Positions 35,453 to 44,310 of a DNA stretch of 64,000 nt are shown here, piece after piece. The position numbers and the translations under genes are program-made. The stretch is from JBNNGK01 sp050268245 (GTDB lineage: Bacteria > Pseudomonadota > Gammaproteobacteria > Enterobacterales > Enterobacteriaceae). The notes below the pieces were generated by a model. It saw only the letters and a list, made by a program, of their open reading frames with translations. It ran no database searches and was not told the DNA's origin. Each line of letters opens with the position of its first letter. Positions within the stretch are counted from its first letter, which is position 1. The stretch is taken from positions 133,551-197,550 of the forward strand of contig NZ_JBNNGK010000009.1 in NCBI RefSeq assembly GCF_050268245.1, in the 5' to 3' direction.

Positions 35453-36718
35453 TTATTCCACCAATGCGCGGGAAAGAATGCTTAACGCGTCATTAAACTG
35501 ATCGTCTGGAATGGTCAGCGGATACAAGAAGCGGATCACGTTACCGTTTACCCCGCAACTCAGCAGCAGTAAGCCCGCTTGTAAGGCTTTTTGTTGTACC
35601 TGACGGGTAAAGTCCGGCGACGGTTTACCCGTCAGTGGATCATTGAATTCCACCGCAACCATCGAACCTTGCGCACGAATGTCGGCGATCGCCGGGCAGC
35701 TTTCGCGCGCCCCTTGTAAAACTTCAACCAAGTGCTGCCCTAAACGTTGGGCGCGCTGGCACAACTGTTCTTCTTCAATCACATCCATCACCGCATGTGC
35801 AGCAGCAACGGCCAACGGGTTACCCGCGTAGGTGCCACCCAGCCCGCCGGGAGCGGGCGCATCCATAACATCAGCACGACCGGCGACCGCAGACAATGGC
35901 ATCCCCCCCGCCAGGCTTTTCGCCATGGTGATCAGATCGGGCTTAACCGAGTAATGCTCCATCGCAAACAGTTTGCCGGTACGCGCAAAGCCGGTCTGCA
36001 CTTCATCGGCAATCAGCAGAATACCTTGCTCATCACAGAGCGCGCGTAACGCCTGCATAAACGCCGGGGGCGCAACGTTGAAGCCGCCCTCGCCCTGCAC
36101 GGGTTCCAGCACAATGGCAGCCACCTGTTTCACATCAATATCCGCTTTGAAAATACGTTCGAGGCTGGTCATCGCATCTTCGGTGGTGACGCCATATAAC
36201 GCATTGGGATACTGGCCGTGGAACACGGAACCGGGGAAGGGACCAAACCCGAGTTTGTAGGGAGCCACTTTGCCGGTTAACGCCATGGTCATATAGGTAC
36301 GGCCATGGAAACCGCCGCCAAAGGTAATTACGCCGGGCCTGCCGGTATACGCTCGGGCAATTTTCACTGCGTTCTCTACCGCTTCAGCACCCGTGGTAAA
36401 GAACGCGGTTTTACATGGCCCCTCAATCGGGGCTCGTTGGTTGATACGTTCTGCCAGAGAAACATAACTTTCATAAGGCACGATTTGATAGGCGGTGTGG
36501 GTAAACGCTTGCAACTGTTTTTCAATCGCGGCGATCACTTTCGGGTGACGGTGACCGGTGTTCAACACCGCAATGCCAGCGGCAAAATCGATCACGCGGT
36601 TGCCCTCGACATCCCATAGCGTGGCATTTTCTGCACGCTCGGCGTAAAAATCGCACATGACTCCCACGCCACGCGGGGTGGCATTTTGACGACGTTGATT
36701 CAGTTCTGCGTTTTTCAT
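35453..36718 (-). CDS. gabT: 4-aminobutyrate transaminase
   Basis: A 421-residue class III PLP aminotransferase that moves the amino group of GABA to 2-oxoglutarate. Motifs: FFTTGAEAVENAVKIAR (phosphate cup), GGFHGRTYMTMALTGK, the IADEVQTGFARTGK Asp that contacts the pyridine N, and the Schiff-base Lys in MAKSLAGGMPLSAV (near 267). First gene of the operon, divergent from the MocR regulator. A 5-aminovalerate or beta-alanine transaminase role cannot be ruled out. Confidence 0.93.
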   Translation of the reverse strand: MKNAELNQRRQNATPRGVGVMCDFYAERAENATLWDVEGNRVIDFAAGIAVLNTGHRHPKVIAAIEKQLQAFTHTAYQIVPYESYVSLAERINQRAPIEGPCKTAFFTTGAEAVENAVKIARAYTGRPGVITFGGGFHGRTYMTMALTGKVAPYKLGFGPFPGSVFHGQYPNALYGVTTEDAMTSLERIFKADIDVKQVAAIVLEPVQGEGGFNVAPPAFMQALRALCDEQGILLIADEVQTGFARTGKLFAMEHYSVKPDLITMAKSLAGGMPLSAVAGRADVMDAPAPGGLGGTYAGNPLAVAAAHAVMDVIEEEQLCQRAQRLGQHLVEVLQGARESCPAIADIRAQGSMVAVEFNDPLTGKPSPDFTRQVQQKALQAGLLLLSCGVNGNVIRFLYPLTIPDDQFNDALSILSRALVE

Positions 36719-36749
36719 GATGTTCTCTCCGGTCAGTACCCGTTAAACT

Positions 36750-36769
36750 TTTCATTCACACTAATGAAA
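36750..36769. promoter_or_regulatory. Perfect inverted repeat in the divergent gabT/MocR promoter region, candidate operator
   Basis: TTTCATT, spacer CACACT, AATGAAA gives a 7-6-7 perfect inverted repeat between the two divergent start codons, just upstream of the regulator's -35. It is a natural candidate for the MocR/GabR-type regulator; the assignment is inference. Confidence 0.5.
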
Positions 36770-36777
36770 CAATGACG

Positions 36778-36806
36778 TTTATTTACACAGGATGTGGCTC
36801 TATAAT
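36778..36806 (+). promoter_or_regulatory. Promoter of the MocR-type regulator
   Basis: TTTATT (36778-36783) and a perfect TATAAT (36801-36806) are 17 bases apart, 33 bases before the TTG start. Confidence 0.65.
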
Positions 36807-36839
36807 CGAGTGCCAGTTACGATTAATTAAGGGATCCAA

Positions 36840-38351
36840 TTGCGCTCTTTGTGTGGCGATCTATTATTGCAGCGCCTCGGCGAACAACCTGATGAAAAGC
36901 TGCATAAGCGGCTATATCGAGCCATCCGCATCAGCATTTTGGATGGCAGTTTGCCGCCGTCCAGCCGTTTACCGGCCTCGCGTGATTTAGCGCAGGAACT
37001 TGGCCTGTCTCGCAACACGGTTTTAACGGTTTATGAACAACTACTGGCAGAAGGCTATGTTCTGTCACGCCGAGGAAGTGGAACATTCGTCGCTGAAACG
37101 GTGCCGGATAGTTGTTTATCCACCGGGAGCACGCCAATCCACAGTGACAATGCAGAACGCCCTATTACGCTCTCGGAGCGTGGGGAAACGCTGCTGCAAC
37201 ATGCCAGCGCCAGCCCCAAACAGTGGGGTGCCTTTATTCCCGGCGTGCCAGACGTCAACGCTTTCCCACATCAGCTATTCAGCAAAATTCAGGCGCGTAT
37301 TAGCCGCCGCCCAACACCACAGCGGCTGACCTACAGCAATCAGGGCGGTAGCCCGGAGTTACAACATGCGTTGGTCGATTATCTGCGTGTCGCACGTTCG
37401 GTGCGTTGCTCGCCGGAACAAATCCTGATAACCGAAGGCATTCATCAAGCTATCGATCTGGTAACTCGCATGCTGTGTAATCCGCGTGATGAGGTATGGA
37501 TTGAGGAGCCGGGTTACTGGGGGATCCGCAATATTCTGCGTATGAATGATTTGGATATACGTCCGCAGGTGGTGGATGAAGCAGGCATGGTGCCTCCCGA
37601 ACGGGTTAAAGGCGCGCCAAAGCTGATTTTCGTCACGCCATCGCATCAATATCCATTGGGTTCAGTGATGAGCCTGGCACGTCGCCAACGTTTGCTGGCG
37701 ATCGCGCGGCACGCAGGCGGCTGGATTGTTGAGGATGATTACGACAGTGAGTTCCGCTTCTCTGGTCAGCCGATCCCGGCCTTACAGGGGCTGGAAGCGG
37801 ATGCGCCGGTGATCTACATCGGCACCTTTAGCAAAACGCTGTATCCAGCTCTGCGCCTTGGCTACGTTGTGTTACCGAAACCGTTGGTTGGCGCGCTGAA
37901 AACCGCTCACGCTGAGCTGTATCGGGGGGGCCATCTGTTGATTCAAACCGCTCTGGCGCAGTTTATACAGGAAGGCCATTACAGCGCGCATATTCGCCGT
38001 ATGCGATTACTGTATGCCAAACGCCGCGCCTTTCTTAGCGCGCTGATCGAGCAGCATGTTGGCAAACAGGCACTGAGTGAGTTCAACAACAACGCCGGTC
38101 TGCACCTGATCCTCAACCTGCCCGACAGCGCCGACGACGTCGCGATTGCCGCGGCCGCCAGCGAACGCGGCGTATTAGTGCGGCCGCTTTCGCGCTATTA
38201 CATGCTCCCCAACCACCGACGCGGCTTACTGATGGGCTTCGCCTGCGTGCCGGAGGCGCTGATGGCTGAAGCCTTCAACCTGTTATTAACGTGCCTGTTA
38301 GAGCATAAGGCATTGCCACCCGCTCTCCCCGCACAGCAGCCGGTGGGTTAA
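36840..38351 (+). CDS. MocR/GabR-type regulator (GntR helix-turn-helix fused to an aminotransferase-like domain)
   Basis: A 503-residue fusion. The N-terminal winged helix (about 15-90) shows RLPASRDLAQELGLSRNTVL and YEQLLAEGYVLSRRGSGTFV. The C-terminal domain (about 120-480) is a fold-type I PLP aminotransferase with the Lys in GTFSKTLYPALRLGYVV. Such proteins sense PLP plus an amino acid such as GABA. Translation most likely starts at the TTG at 36840, seven bases after AAGGGA. It is divergent from gabT-gabD-carrier, implying local control. Its 3' end overlaps the convergent ABC-F gene by 54 bases. Confidence 0.9.
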   Translation: MRSLCGDLLLQRLGEQPDEKLHKRLYRAIRISILDGSLPPSSRLPASRDLAQELGLSRNTVLTVYEQLLAEGYVLSRRGSGTFVAETVPDSCLSTGSTPIHSDNAERPITLSERGETLLQHASASPKQWGAFIPGVPDVNAFPHQLFSKIQARISRRPTPQRLTYSNQGGSPELQHALVDYLRVARSVRCSPEQILITEGIHQAIDLVTRMLCNPRDEVWIEEPGYWGIRNILRMNDLDIRPQVVDEAGMVPPERVKGAPKLIFVTPSHQYPLGSVMSLARRQRLLAIARHAGGWIVEDDYDSEFRFSGQPIPALQGLEADAPVIYIGTFSKTLYPALRLGYVVLPKPLVGALKTAHAELYRGGHLLIQTALAQFIQEGHYSAHIRRMRLLYAKRRAFLSALIEQHVGKQALSEFNNNAGLHLILNLPDSADDVAIAAAASERGVLVRPLSRYYMLPNHRRGLLMGFACVPEALMAEAFNLLLTCLLEHKALPPALPAQQPVG

Positions 38352-39914
38352 CCCTAGCGCCTGCAGAAAGGCTTCATCGTGGGAAACCACCAGCAATGCG
38401 CCGGAATAAGCCTTCAGTGCTGCCTCAATCGCCTGTAACGACACCAAATCCACATGGTTGGTTGGCTCGTCTAACACCAACAATTGCGCTAGTTCTCTGC
38501 GCCAAAGCGCACAGGCCAGCGCGGCTTTCAGACGTTCACCGCCGCTTAGCATCCCCAATGGCAAGTGCAACCGATCTGCCCCTAACTGTAACTGCGCCAA
38601 CCGGGTACGCAGTTCACCTGCCGTGAGCGGCGAATCTTCCAGCATCAAATAATCCATCACCGAACGTGACAGATCGTAGCGATCGAGGTTTTGATCGAGA
38701 TAGGCAACACTCACCGAAAGTTGGCATCGACCGGCCAACGGCGCAAGCTGACCAATAATCACTTTGAGCAATGTCGATTTGCCACAGCCGTTTGGCCCAC
38801 CGAGCGCCACGCGTGCTGGCCCGACTAATCGCCAGTTCAACGGCGGCAGCTCGACAAACGGTAGCTTTACCTGATCCAACATCAGCACCTGTTTACCCGT
38901 CGAGACGGTACTCTCTGGCAGGGTAAACAGGATCGGGGGATTGTCTTCTACCTGCTGACGTGCTTCATACACCGCACGATCATGCGACTGTTTTTGCTCC
39001 TGATGCTGCTTGCGAAACGTCCCGATTCTCTCTTTTGCCGCACTTTTATAAGCCACCCGTTCAAAAGAGGCGATATTACGTTCATCGACACCACGCAGGG
39101 TTTTTGCTGAACGCCGCTGACTGATGTCATGTTCTTTTATTAACCGCGCCCGCGCACTTTTACGCTCCCGTGTGGCATGCTTTAATGCGTTATGTGCCGC
39201 CTGCTGTTCGCGTTCACGCTGTTGGCAGTAATCCTGATAATTGCCGCTATAACTGCGTAATCCACCTGAGGTCATTTCCACCACACGTTGCATGCGCATC
39301 AACAATTGCCGATCGTGGCTGGCGACCAGCAATCCGCCACGCCACGCATCCAGTTGCTGATAAAGCCATTTACGCCCCTGTGCATCCAAATGATTGCTCG
39401 GCTCGTCCAACAATAGGAAGTCAGCGTCAGATATAAACGCCGCGCACAATGCAGCACACATGCGTTCGCCTCCGCTCAGCGTGTCAACGGATCGTTGTAA
39501 GTCAAAAATGGGCAACCCTGCGGCAACAAACGCGGCGTTCAAGCGCGCTAACCGATCCCAGTTACCTTCCAGCAGCTCCACATCTCCCACTTGCATCTCA
39601 CCGCGCTGCACACGCGCCAATGCATCAACTATCTGGTCATAACCAAGCCATGCCGCTAGGGTAACGTCTATTGGATTGTGGTTATGCTGCGCGACACTGA
39701 CGATGGTACCGTTCGTCTCAACGTGTCCCGCACTGGGGGCATCGTCATTTGCCAGCAAACGTAATAAGCGGCTTTTACCGACGCCATTACGACCGACCAA
39801 TGCACAGTGTCGTCGATCAAAACTTAGATTTAGTGGGCCAAACAGCGTTTCGCCGTTAGCAAACTGACAGGTCAGTTGATGTAATACCAAAGGGGATGGC
39901 GAAAAATGAGTCAT
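38298..39914 (-). CDS. ABC-F family ATPase (ribosome-associated type)
   Basis: A 538-residue protein with two ABC cassettes and no membrane domain. First cassette: Walker A GRNGVGKS, signature LSGGERMC, Walker B FLLLDEPSNHLD. Second: GPNGCGKS, LSGGERLK, LLVLDEPTNHVD. A charged helical linker (about 225-310) separates them, as in proteins that reach into the ribosomal peptidyl-transferase site (EttA, Uup, antibiotic-resistance ABC-F). Which of these it resembles most cannot be settled by eye. The ATG at 39914 has AGGAG six bases upstream. The leader looks like an attenuator. Confidence 0.88.
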   Translation of the reverse strand: MTHFSPSPLVLHQLTCQFANGETLFGPLNLSFDRRHCALVGRNGVGKSRLLRLLANDDAPSAGHVETNGTIVSVAQHNHNPIDVTLAAWLGYDQIVDALARVQRGEMQVGDVELLEGNWDRLARLNAAFVAAGLPIFDLQRSVDTLSGGERMCAALCAAFISDADFLLLDEPSNHLDAQGRKWLYQQLDAWRGGLLVASHDRQLLMRMQRVVEMTSGGLRSYSGNYQDYCQQREREQQAAHNALKHATRERKSARARLIKEHDISQRRSAKTLRGVDERNIASFERVAYKSAAKERIGTFRKQHQEQKQSHDRAVYEARQQVEDNPPILFTLPESTVSTGKQVLMLDQVKLPFVELPPLNWRLVGPARVALGGPNGCGKSTLLKVIIGQLAPLAGRCQLSVSVAYLDQNLDRYDLSRSVMDYLMLEDSPLTAGELRTRLAQLQLGADRLHLPLGMLSGGERLKAALACALWRRELAQLLVLDEPTNHVDLVSLQAIEAALKAYSGALLVVSHDEAFLQALGLTHRLLCGESGWQCLML

Positions 39915-39942
39915 AAGCACTCCTGAATAAAATCAAAATATC

Positions 39943-39970
39943 CCCACCCGGCAGCAATAAGCTTGGTGGG
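39943..39970 (-). terminator. Terminator-like hairpin in the ABC-F leader
   Basis: On the minus strand CCCACC (39970-39965) pairs with GGTGGG (39948-39943), with an inner AGC/GCT stem, followed by the T-rich ATATTTTGATTTTATT. It ends just before the AGGAG of the ABC-F gene, so it could terminate the leader RNA or hide the ribosome site. Confidence 0.5.
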
Positions 39971-39977
39971 ACGCGAT

Positions 39978-39998
39978 TTAACAGGTGTGTTTGTTCAT
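39978..39998 (-). CDS. Candidate leader peptide MNKHTC of the ABC-F gene
   Basis: A six-codon open frame (ATG-AAC-AAA-CAC-ACC-TGT-TAA) on the minus strand between the promoter and the terminator-like hairpin. A GGAG lies 12 bases before its ATG, longer than ideal. Its stop is eight bases before the hairpin, so a ribosome stalled here could prevent the hairpin forming, as reported for several antibiotic-induced ABC-F genes. Speculative. Confidence 0.35.
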   Translation of the reverse strand: MNKHTC

Positions 39999-40031
39999 TT
40001 TCAGTCAGGACTCCAACAAGAAGGTAAGCTG

Positions 40032-40060
40032 TATATAGCAAGTGAATACTAACTCAGCAA
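40032..40060 (-). promoter_or_regulatory. Promoter of the ABC-F gene
   Basis: On the minus strand TTGCTG (40060-40055) and TATATA (40037-40032) are separated by 17 bases. The predicted start near 40025 gives a leader of about 110 bases. Confidence 0.65.
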
Positions 40061-40152
40061 TGAGTCAGGATGCAAACCGCACGCCGGTTTTATGATGTAC
40101 TTCACATTCAGCACAACGCTGATTTCAAACTCATCGAACAACGGCTAGATTT

Positions 40153-40169
40153 ATCTCATCCGACCACTT
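40153..40169 (+). promoter_or_regulatory. FadR-box-like sequence upstream of fadH
   Basis: ATCTCATCCGACCACTT matches the FadR consensus AACTGGTCCGACCAGTT at 13 of 17 positions, with an intact CCGACCA core. E. coli fadH is reported to be repressed by FadR and ArcA, which supports the reading. Confidence 0.5.
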
Positions 40170-40283
40170 AATGGATCAGACTGCAACCCTCAGATGCATG
40201 GCCTGCGGCTTGCGGTATTTGGTACCCCACAGTGAACATAACAATAACGATGGGTCGATGATTGTCGCCCACTGGAGACTGCA

Positions 40284-42305
40284 ATGAGCGCCTACCCACA
40301 CCTGCTGACACCGCTGGATCTTGGCTTCACCACCCTGAAAAATCGGGTGTTGATGGGATCGATGCATACCGGCTTGGAAGAACTGCCCGACGGGCCGCAA
40401 AGAATGGCGGCTTTCTATGCCGAGCGTGCCGCCGCTGGCGTCGCGCTGATCGTCACCGGTGGCATCGCACCCAATGAAAAAGGTGTGGTCTATCGCGGTG
40501 CTTCGGTGTTCAATCAACCGCAGCAGGTGGCACATCATCGCATCGTGACTGAGGCAGTCCATCAGGCCGGTGGGAAAATTGCATTACAAATACTGCACGC
40601 CGGGCGTTATAGCTACCAACCTCAGCCCGTCGCCCCTTCTGCATTGCAAGCCCCGATCAACCCTTTTGCACCTGCCGCCCTCACCCATCAGCAGATTGAA
40701 CAAACCATTGCTGATTTTGCCCACTGTGCCGCATTGGCGCAGCAAGCGGGGTACGATGGTGTCGAAGTGATGGGTTCCGAAGGTTATTTAATCAACCAAT
40801 TTCTGGTCGCCCGCACGAATCAGCGCGATGACCAATGGGGCGGCAGCGTTGAAAATCGCATGCGCTTTGCGGTTGAGATTGTGCGTGCCGTGCGCCAAGC
40901 GGTAGGGCAAGAGTTCATTGTGATCTATCGCCTGTCGATGCTCGATCTGGTCGAAGAGGGCTCCAGTTGGCAAGAGATCGAACAACTGGCCATGGCGATC
41001 GAACAGGCGGGTGCCACACTGATCAACACCGGCATCGGCTGGCACGAGGCCCGTATCCCGACCATCGCCACGCTGGTGCCGCGCGCGGGCTTCAGTTGGG
41101 TCACCCGTAAACTGATGGGCAAGGTGAAGATTCCGTTGATTACCACCAACCGTATCAACGATCCAACCGTCGCAGAACAGGTGCTGAAAGAAGGCTGTGC
41201 CGATATGGTGTCGATGGCACGTCCGTTCCTGGCCGATGCCGAATTCGTCCGTAAAGCTGCCGAAGGGCGCGCCGATGAAATCAATACCTGTATCGGCTGC
41301 AACCAAGCCTGTCTGGATCAAATTTTCGAGGGGAAACTGACCTCATGTCTGGTCAACCCGCGCGCCTGCCGTGAAAGCGAAATGCCGCTGACGCCAACGG
41401 CGCAACCGAAGCGGCTGGCGGTGGTCGGCGCAGGCCCCGCCGGTTTGGCTTTCGCCACTACCGCCGCCAGTCGCGGCCATCAGGTCACGTTATTTGATGC
41501 CGCGCCCGAGATAGGCGGCCAATTCAACATCGCCAAGCGCATTCCCGGCAAAGAAGAGTTTCATGAAACGCTACGCTATTTCCGCCGCCAACTGGTGCTG
41601 CATGAAGTGACGCTCAAACTCGGTCAACGGATAGAAGCGCAGGATCTCATTGATTTTGATGAGGTGATTTTGGCCTGTGGTATCGTGCCTCGCACCCCGG
41701 CGATTCCCGGTATTGATAACGCCAAGGTGCTGAGCTATCTGGATGTATTACGCGATAAAAAACCGGTCGGCCAGCGGGTGGCAATCATCGGTGCTGGCGG
41801 TATTGGTTTTGATACGGCCGAATACCTGAGCCAACACGGCGAGTCCACCAGTTTAGATACGCAGGCATTCAATCGCGAATGGGGCATCGATTCGCAGCTT
41901 GAGCAGCGTGGCGGTCTAGCCGCCAGTGGGCCAATCGTGCCGTCTCTGCCAAAACAAATTTTCCTGCTGCAACGTAAAACCAGCAAAGTGGGAGACGGAC
42001 TGGGCAAAACCACCGGTTGGATCCACCGTACCAGTCTGGCGAAGCGCGGGGTAACCATGTTGAATAGCGTAAATTATCAAAAAATTGATGATGAAGGCTT
42101 GCACATCGAACGCGCCGAGCAGGCCAGTTGCCTACAAGTGGACACCATTGTGATCTGTGCCGGGCAAGAACCACGCCGCGAATTGCAACAGCCGCTGTTA
42201 GCATTGGGGAAAACCGTGCATTTGATCGGGGGAGCCGATGTCGCCGCAGAGCTGGACGCACGCCGGGCAATTGACCAAGGTACGCGGCTGGCGATGGCCG
42301 TGTAA
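40284..42305 (+). CDS. fadH: NADPH-dependent 2,4-dienoyl-CoA reductase FadH
   Basis: A 673-residue iron-sulfur flavoenzyme for beta-oxidation of unsaturated fatty acids with even-position double bonds. The N-terminal FMN TIM barrel of the old-yellow-enzyme family (1 to about 330) has the GSMHTGLE and HAGRYSY marks. The 4Fe-4S cysteines are in CIGCNQACLDQ and TSCLVNP (near 333-353). A FAD domain with VVGAGPAGLAFA and an NADPH site IIGAGGIGFDTAEYL follow. Full length versus E. coli (672). Single gene with a downstream terminator. Confidence 0.96.
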   Translation: MSAYPHLLTPLDLGFTTLKNRVLMGSMHTGLEELPDGPQRMAAFYAERAAAGVALIVTGGIAPNEKGVVYRGASVFNQPQQVAHHRIVTEAVHQAGGKIALQILHAGRYSYQPQPVAPSALQAPINPFAPAALTHQQIEQTIADFAHCAALAQQAGYDGVEVMGSEGYLINQFLVARTNQRDDQWGGSVENRMRFAVEIVRAVRQAVGQEFIVIYRLSMLDLVEEGSSWQEIEQLAMAIEQAGATLINTGIGWHEARIPTIATLVPRAGFSWVTRKLMGKVKIPLITTNRINDPTVAEQVLKEGCADMVSMARPFLADAEFVRKAAEGRADEINTCIGCNQACLDQIFEGKLTSCLVNPRACRESEMPLTPTAQPKRLAVVGAGPAGLAFATTAASRGHQVTLFDAAPEIGGQFNIAKRIPGKEEFHETLRYFRRQLVLHEVTLKLGQRIEAQDLIDFDEVILACGIVPRTPAIPGIDNAKVLSYLDVLRDKKPVGQRVAIIGAGGIGFDTAEYLSQHGESTSLDTQAFNREWGIDSQLEQRGGLAASGPIVPSLPKQIFLLQRKTSKVGDGLGKTTGWIHRTSLAKRGVTMLNSVNYQKIDDEGLHIERAEQASCLQVDTIVICAGQEPRRELQQPLLALGKTVHLIGGADVAAELDARRAIDQGTRLAMAV

Positions 42306-42379
42306 CAAGACACATCCCGCTTCGGCACTGATGTAAAAAACGGTGGGTTGGCCCATGCTAGGTAAATAAGGCGCGTGAT

Positions 42380-42408
42380 AGGGGAAGCAGCGAGCACTGC
42401 TGCCCCTT
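42380..42408 (+). terminator. Terminator after fadH
   Basis: AGGGG-A-AGCAG pairs with CTGCT-G-CCCCT across a six-base loop, ending CCCCTTTCGTTTG. Each arm has one unpaired base. Confidence 0.65.
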
Positions 42409-42444
42409 TCGTTTGTGCATTAACGGTTGGGCGGCGAACGCCCT

Positions 42445-43590
42445 TTAATAATCGCGACGCGCGCCCGTTTTAACCGACTTCAGCACTAAAAACTTCTTAT
42501 TCGAGGCGACCGTGACGCAGTTGCCAAACAGGCGTTTCAGCTTCTGGTAATAATCCAAATGACGGTTGCCGACGATACGCAATTCACCGCCTACTTTAAG
42601 GCAACGCTTGGCATCCAGGAACATCTGCCAGGCCGTTTCGTCGGTAATCGCATGTTGCTGGTGGAACGGAGGATTACACAGTACCGCCTGCGCACTCCCG
42701 CCATCCATACCTGCCAGCGAGTTATTCACTACAAACTGACAACGCGCCATATCGTCCGGCAGGTTATGTTTCACGTTCAGTTCGCTGGACGCCACCGCCA
42801 TATAAGATTCATCAACGAAGGTAACCTGCGCCTCGGGGTTTTGCACCAACGCCGTCAAACCCACCACACCGTTACCACAACCCAGATCGATAATTTCACC
42901 GCTCAGATCGCTTGGCAAATTCGCGAGGAACAGGCGTGCGCCGATATCCAGATTGCTACGCGAAAATACGTTCGCGTGGTTGCGGATCAGCATATCCGTT
43001 CCTTCCAGCAGCCAATCGGTGGTTACCGGCGCTTCCGCTGGCAGGGTGTCCGCCACCTCACTGTAGATCAAGCGCGCTTTTTTCCACGCCAGGCTGGTAC
43101 GCGTTGGGCCAAGCACGCGTTCAAACAATTGCAGCGTTGAGGTATGAATATCGCGTACCTTGGCACCGCCAATAATGACGGTATCCGCTGCCACTACCTT
43201 GCGTAGCGCACGCAGTTGCTGTTCCAGCAGCGCCAACGCCTTCGGTACTTTGATCAGCACCAATGCAGGGGATTCAGGCAGCGCATCCAGACTGCCGAGC
43301 AGCGTCACCGCGTCTGCATCCAAGCCGTTCAGTTCCAGATTATGGCGCGTGGCCAACTGGCTCATGTAAGAATCGCTAACGCTGTACGGACGGTGCGCGT
43401 GCAGCGCGCAGGCCAACGTGCCAAAATTATCGTTGAAGATAATCACCGGACGGCCGCCAAAGTCTGATTGCTCAATGTGTTGCAGCAGATATTCGTCCGC
43501 CGCCTCCCACGCCTGCAAGGGTGTGGTTGTTTCTTGATGGGGATAACGCTCCAGCTCAAGTTGCTGTGTTCCCAGATCGAGTTGGCTCAT
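42445..43590 (-). CDS. rlmG: 23S rRNA (guanine-1835-N2)-methyltransferase RlmG
   Basis: A 381-residue SAM-dependent enzyme that methylates G1835 of 23S rRNA. The N-terminal half is a degenerate methyltransferase-like RNA-binding domain. The C-terminal catalytic half has the SAM loop IIDLGCGNGVVGLTAL (near 236-251) and the target-binding NPPF motif in VLCNPPFHQQHA (near 303). A GGAGGGGCA site precedes the ATG. It is divergent from ygjP, as in E. coli. Confidence 0.95.
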   Translation of the reverse strand: MSQLDLGTQQLELERYPHQETTTPLQAWEAADEYLLQHIEQSDFGGRPVIIFNDNFGTLACALHAHRPYSVSDSYMSQLATRHNLELNGLDADAVTLLGSLDALPESPALVLIKVPKALALLEQQLRALRKVVAADTVIIGGAKVRDIHTSTLQLFERVLGPTRTSLAWKKARLIYSEVADTLPAEAPVTTDWLLEGTDMLIRNHANVFSRSNLDIGARLFLANLPSDLSGEIIDLGCGNGVVGLTALVQNPEAQVTFVDESYMAVASSELNVKHNLPDDMARCQFVVNNSLAGMDGGSAQAVLCNPPFHQQHAITDETAWQMFLDAKRCLKVGGELRIVGNRHLDYYQKLKRLFGNCVTVASNKKFLVLKSVKTGARRDY

Positions 43591-43741
43591 TGCCCCTCCT
43601 GACCGTTAAAATTTGGGCTGTTTATCCCCTAAAAACGCCCGTCAGTAAAATGTTTTTTGGTATTAATTGCCCTTTGCGGGATTTGCGCGAAAAAACCGCC
43701 TACAATGGACGGCCAGACAGCCAATCGTGAAGACCCGCTCC

Positions 43742-44248
43742 ATGCCTGAACTCGCTTACCTGCAAGGTTATCCTGAACACCTGCAAACCCAGGTACAACA
43801 GTTGATCCACCAGCAACGGCTGGGCGATGTGCTGTTGCAACGCTATCCGCATCTCCATGATTACACCACGGATAAGGCGCTGTATCAGTTTACGCTCGAT
43901 CTGAAGAATCAGTATTTGCGCAATGCGCAACCGGTCAGCAAAGTGGCTTATGACGGCAAAATCCATGTGATGAAGCATGCGCTCGGTCTGCATACCGCTA
44001 TCTCACGCGTGCAGGGCGGCAAACTGAAAGCCAAAGCGGAAATCCGCGTCGCCACCGTGTTTAAGACCGCGCCGGAAGCCTTCTTACGCATGATCGTCGT
44101 GCATGAATTAGCGCACTTAAAAGAAAAGGATCACAATAAGGCGTTCTATCATCTGTGCTGCCACATGGAGCCAAACTATCATCAACTGGAGTTTGATACC
44201 CGCCTCTATCTGACGTACCTCTCATTATTTGGTGCGCTCTATAGCTAA
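43742..44248 (+). CDS. ygjP: YgjP-family zinc metallopeptidase-like protein
   Basis: A 168-residue protein with the zinc-peptidase motif HELAHLKEKDH (His121, Glu122, His125, His131), of the M48/YgjP-like kind. The N-terminal half (YLQGYPEHLQTQVQQLIHQQ) and LKNQYLRNAQPVSKV match the family. The start MPELAYLQGYPE at 43742 is conserved; the frame open from 43667 is not. Its substrate is unknown. Confidence 0.92.
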   Translation: MPELAYLQGYPEHLQTQVQQLIHQQRLGDVLLQRYPHLHDYTTDKALYQFTLDLKNQYLRNAQPVSKVAYDGKIHVMKHALGLHTAISRVQGGKLKAKAEIRVATVFKTAPEAFLRMIVVHELAHLKEKDHNKAFYHLCCHMEPNYHQLEFDTRLYLTYLSLFGALYS

Positions 44249-44310
44249 CGGTGAGATTCCACCAATGGCATGCTAATCTGCCGGTTTGGGGTTAAGAACT
44301 GGGGTTAACT

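Noticed and set aside
38298..39914. Importer or exporter ATPase
   Set aside because: Two fused cassettes with a charged linker and no membrane or binding-protein partner fit ABC-F, not a transporter.
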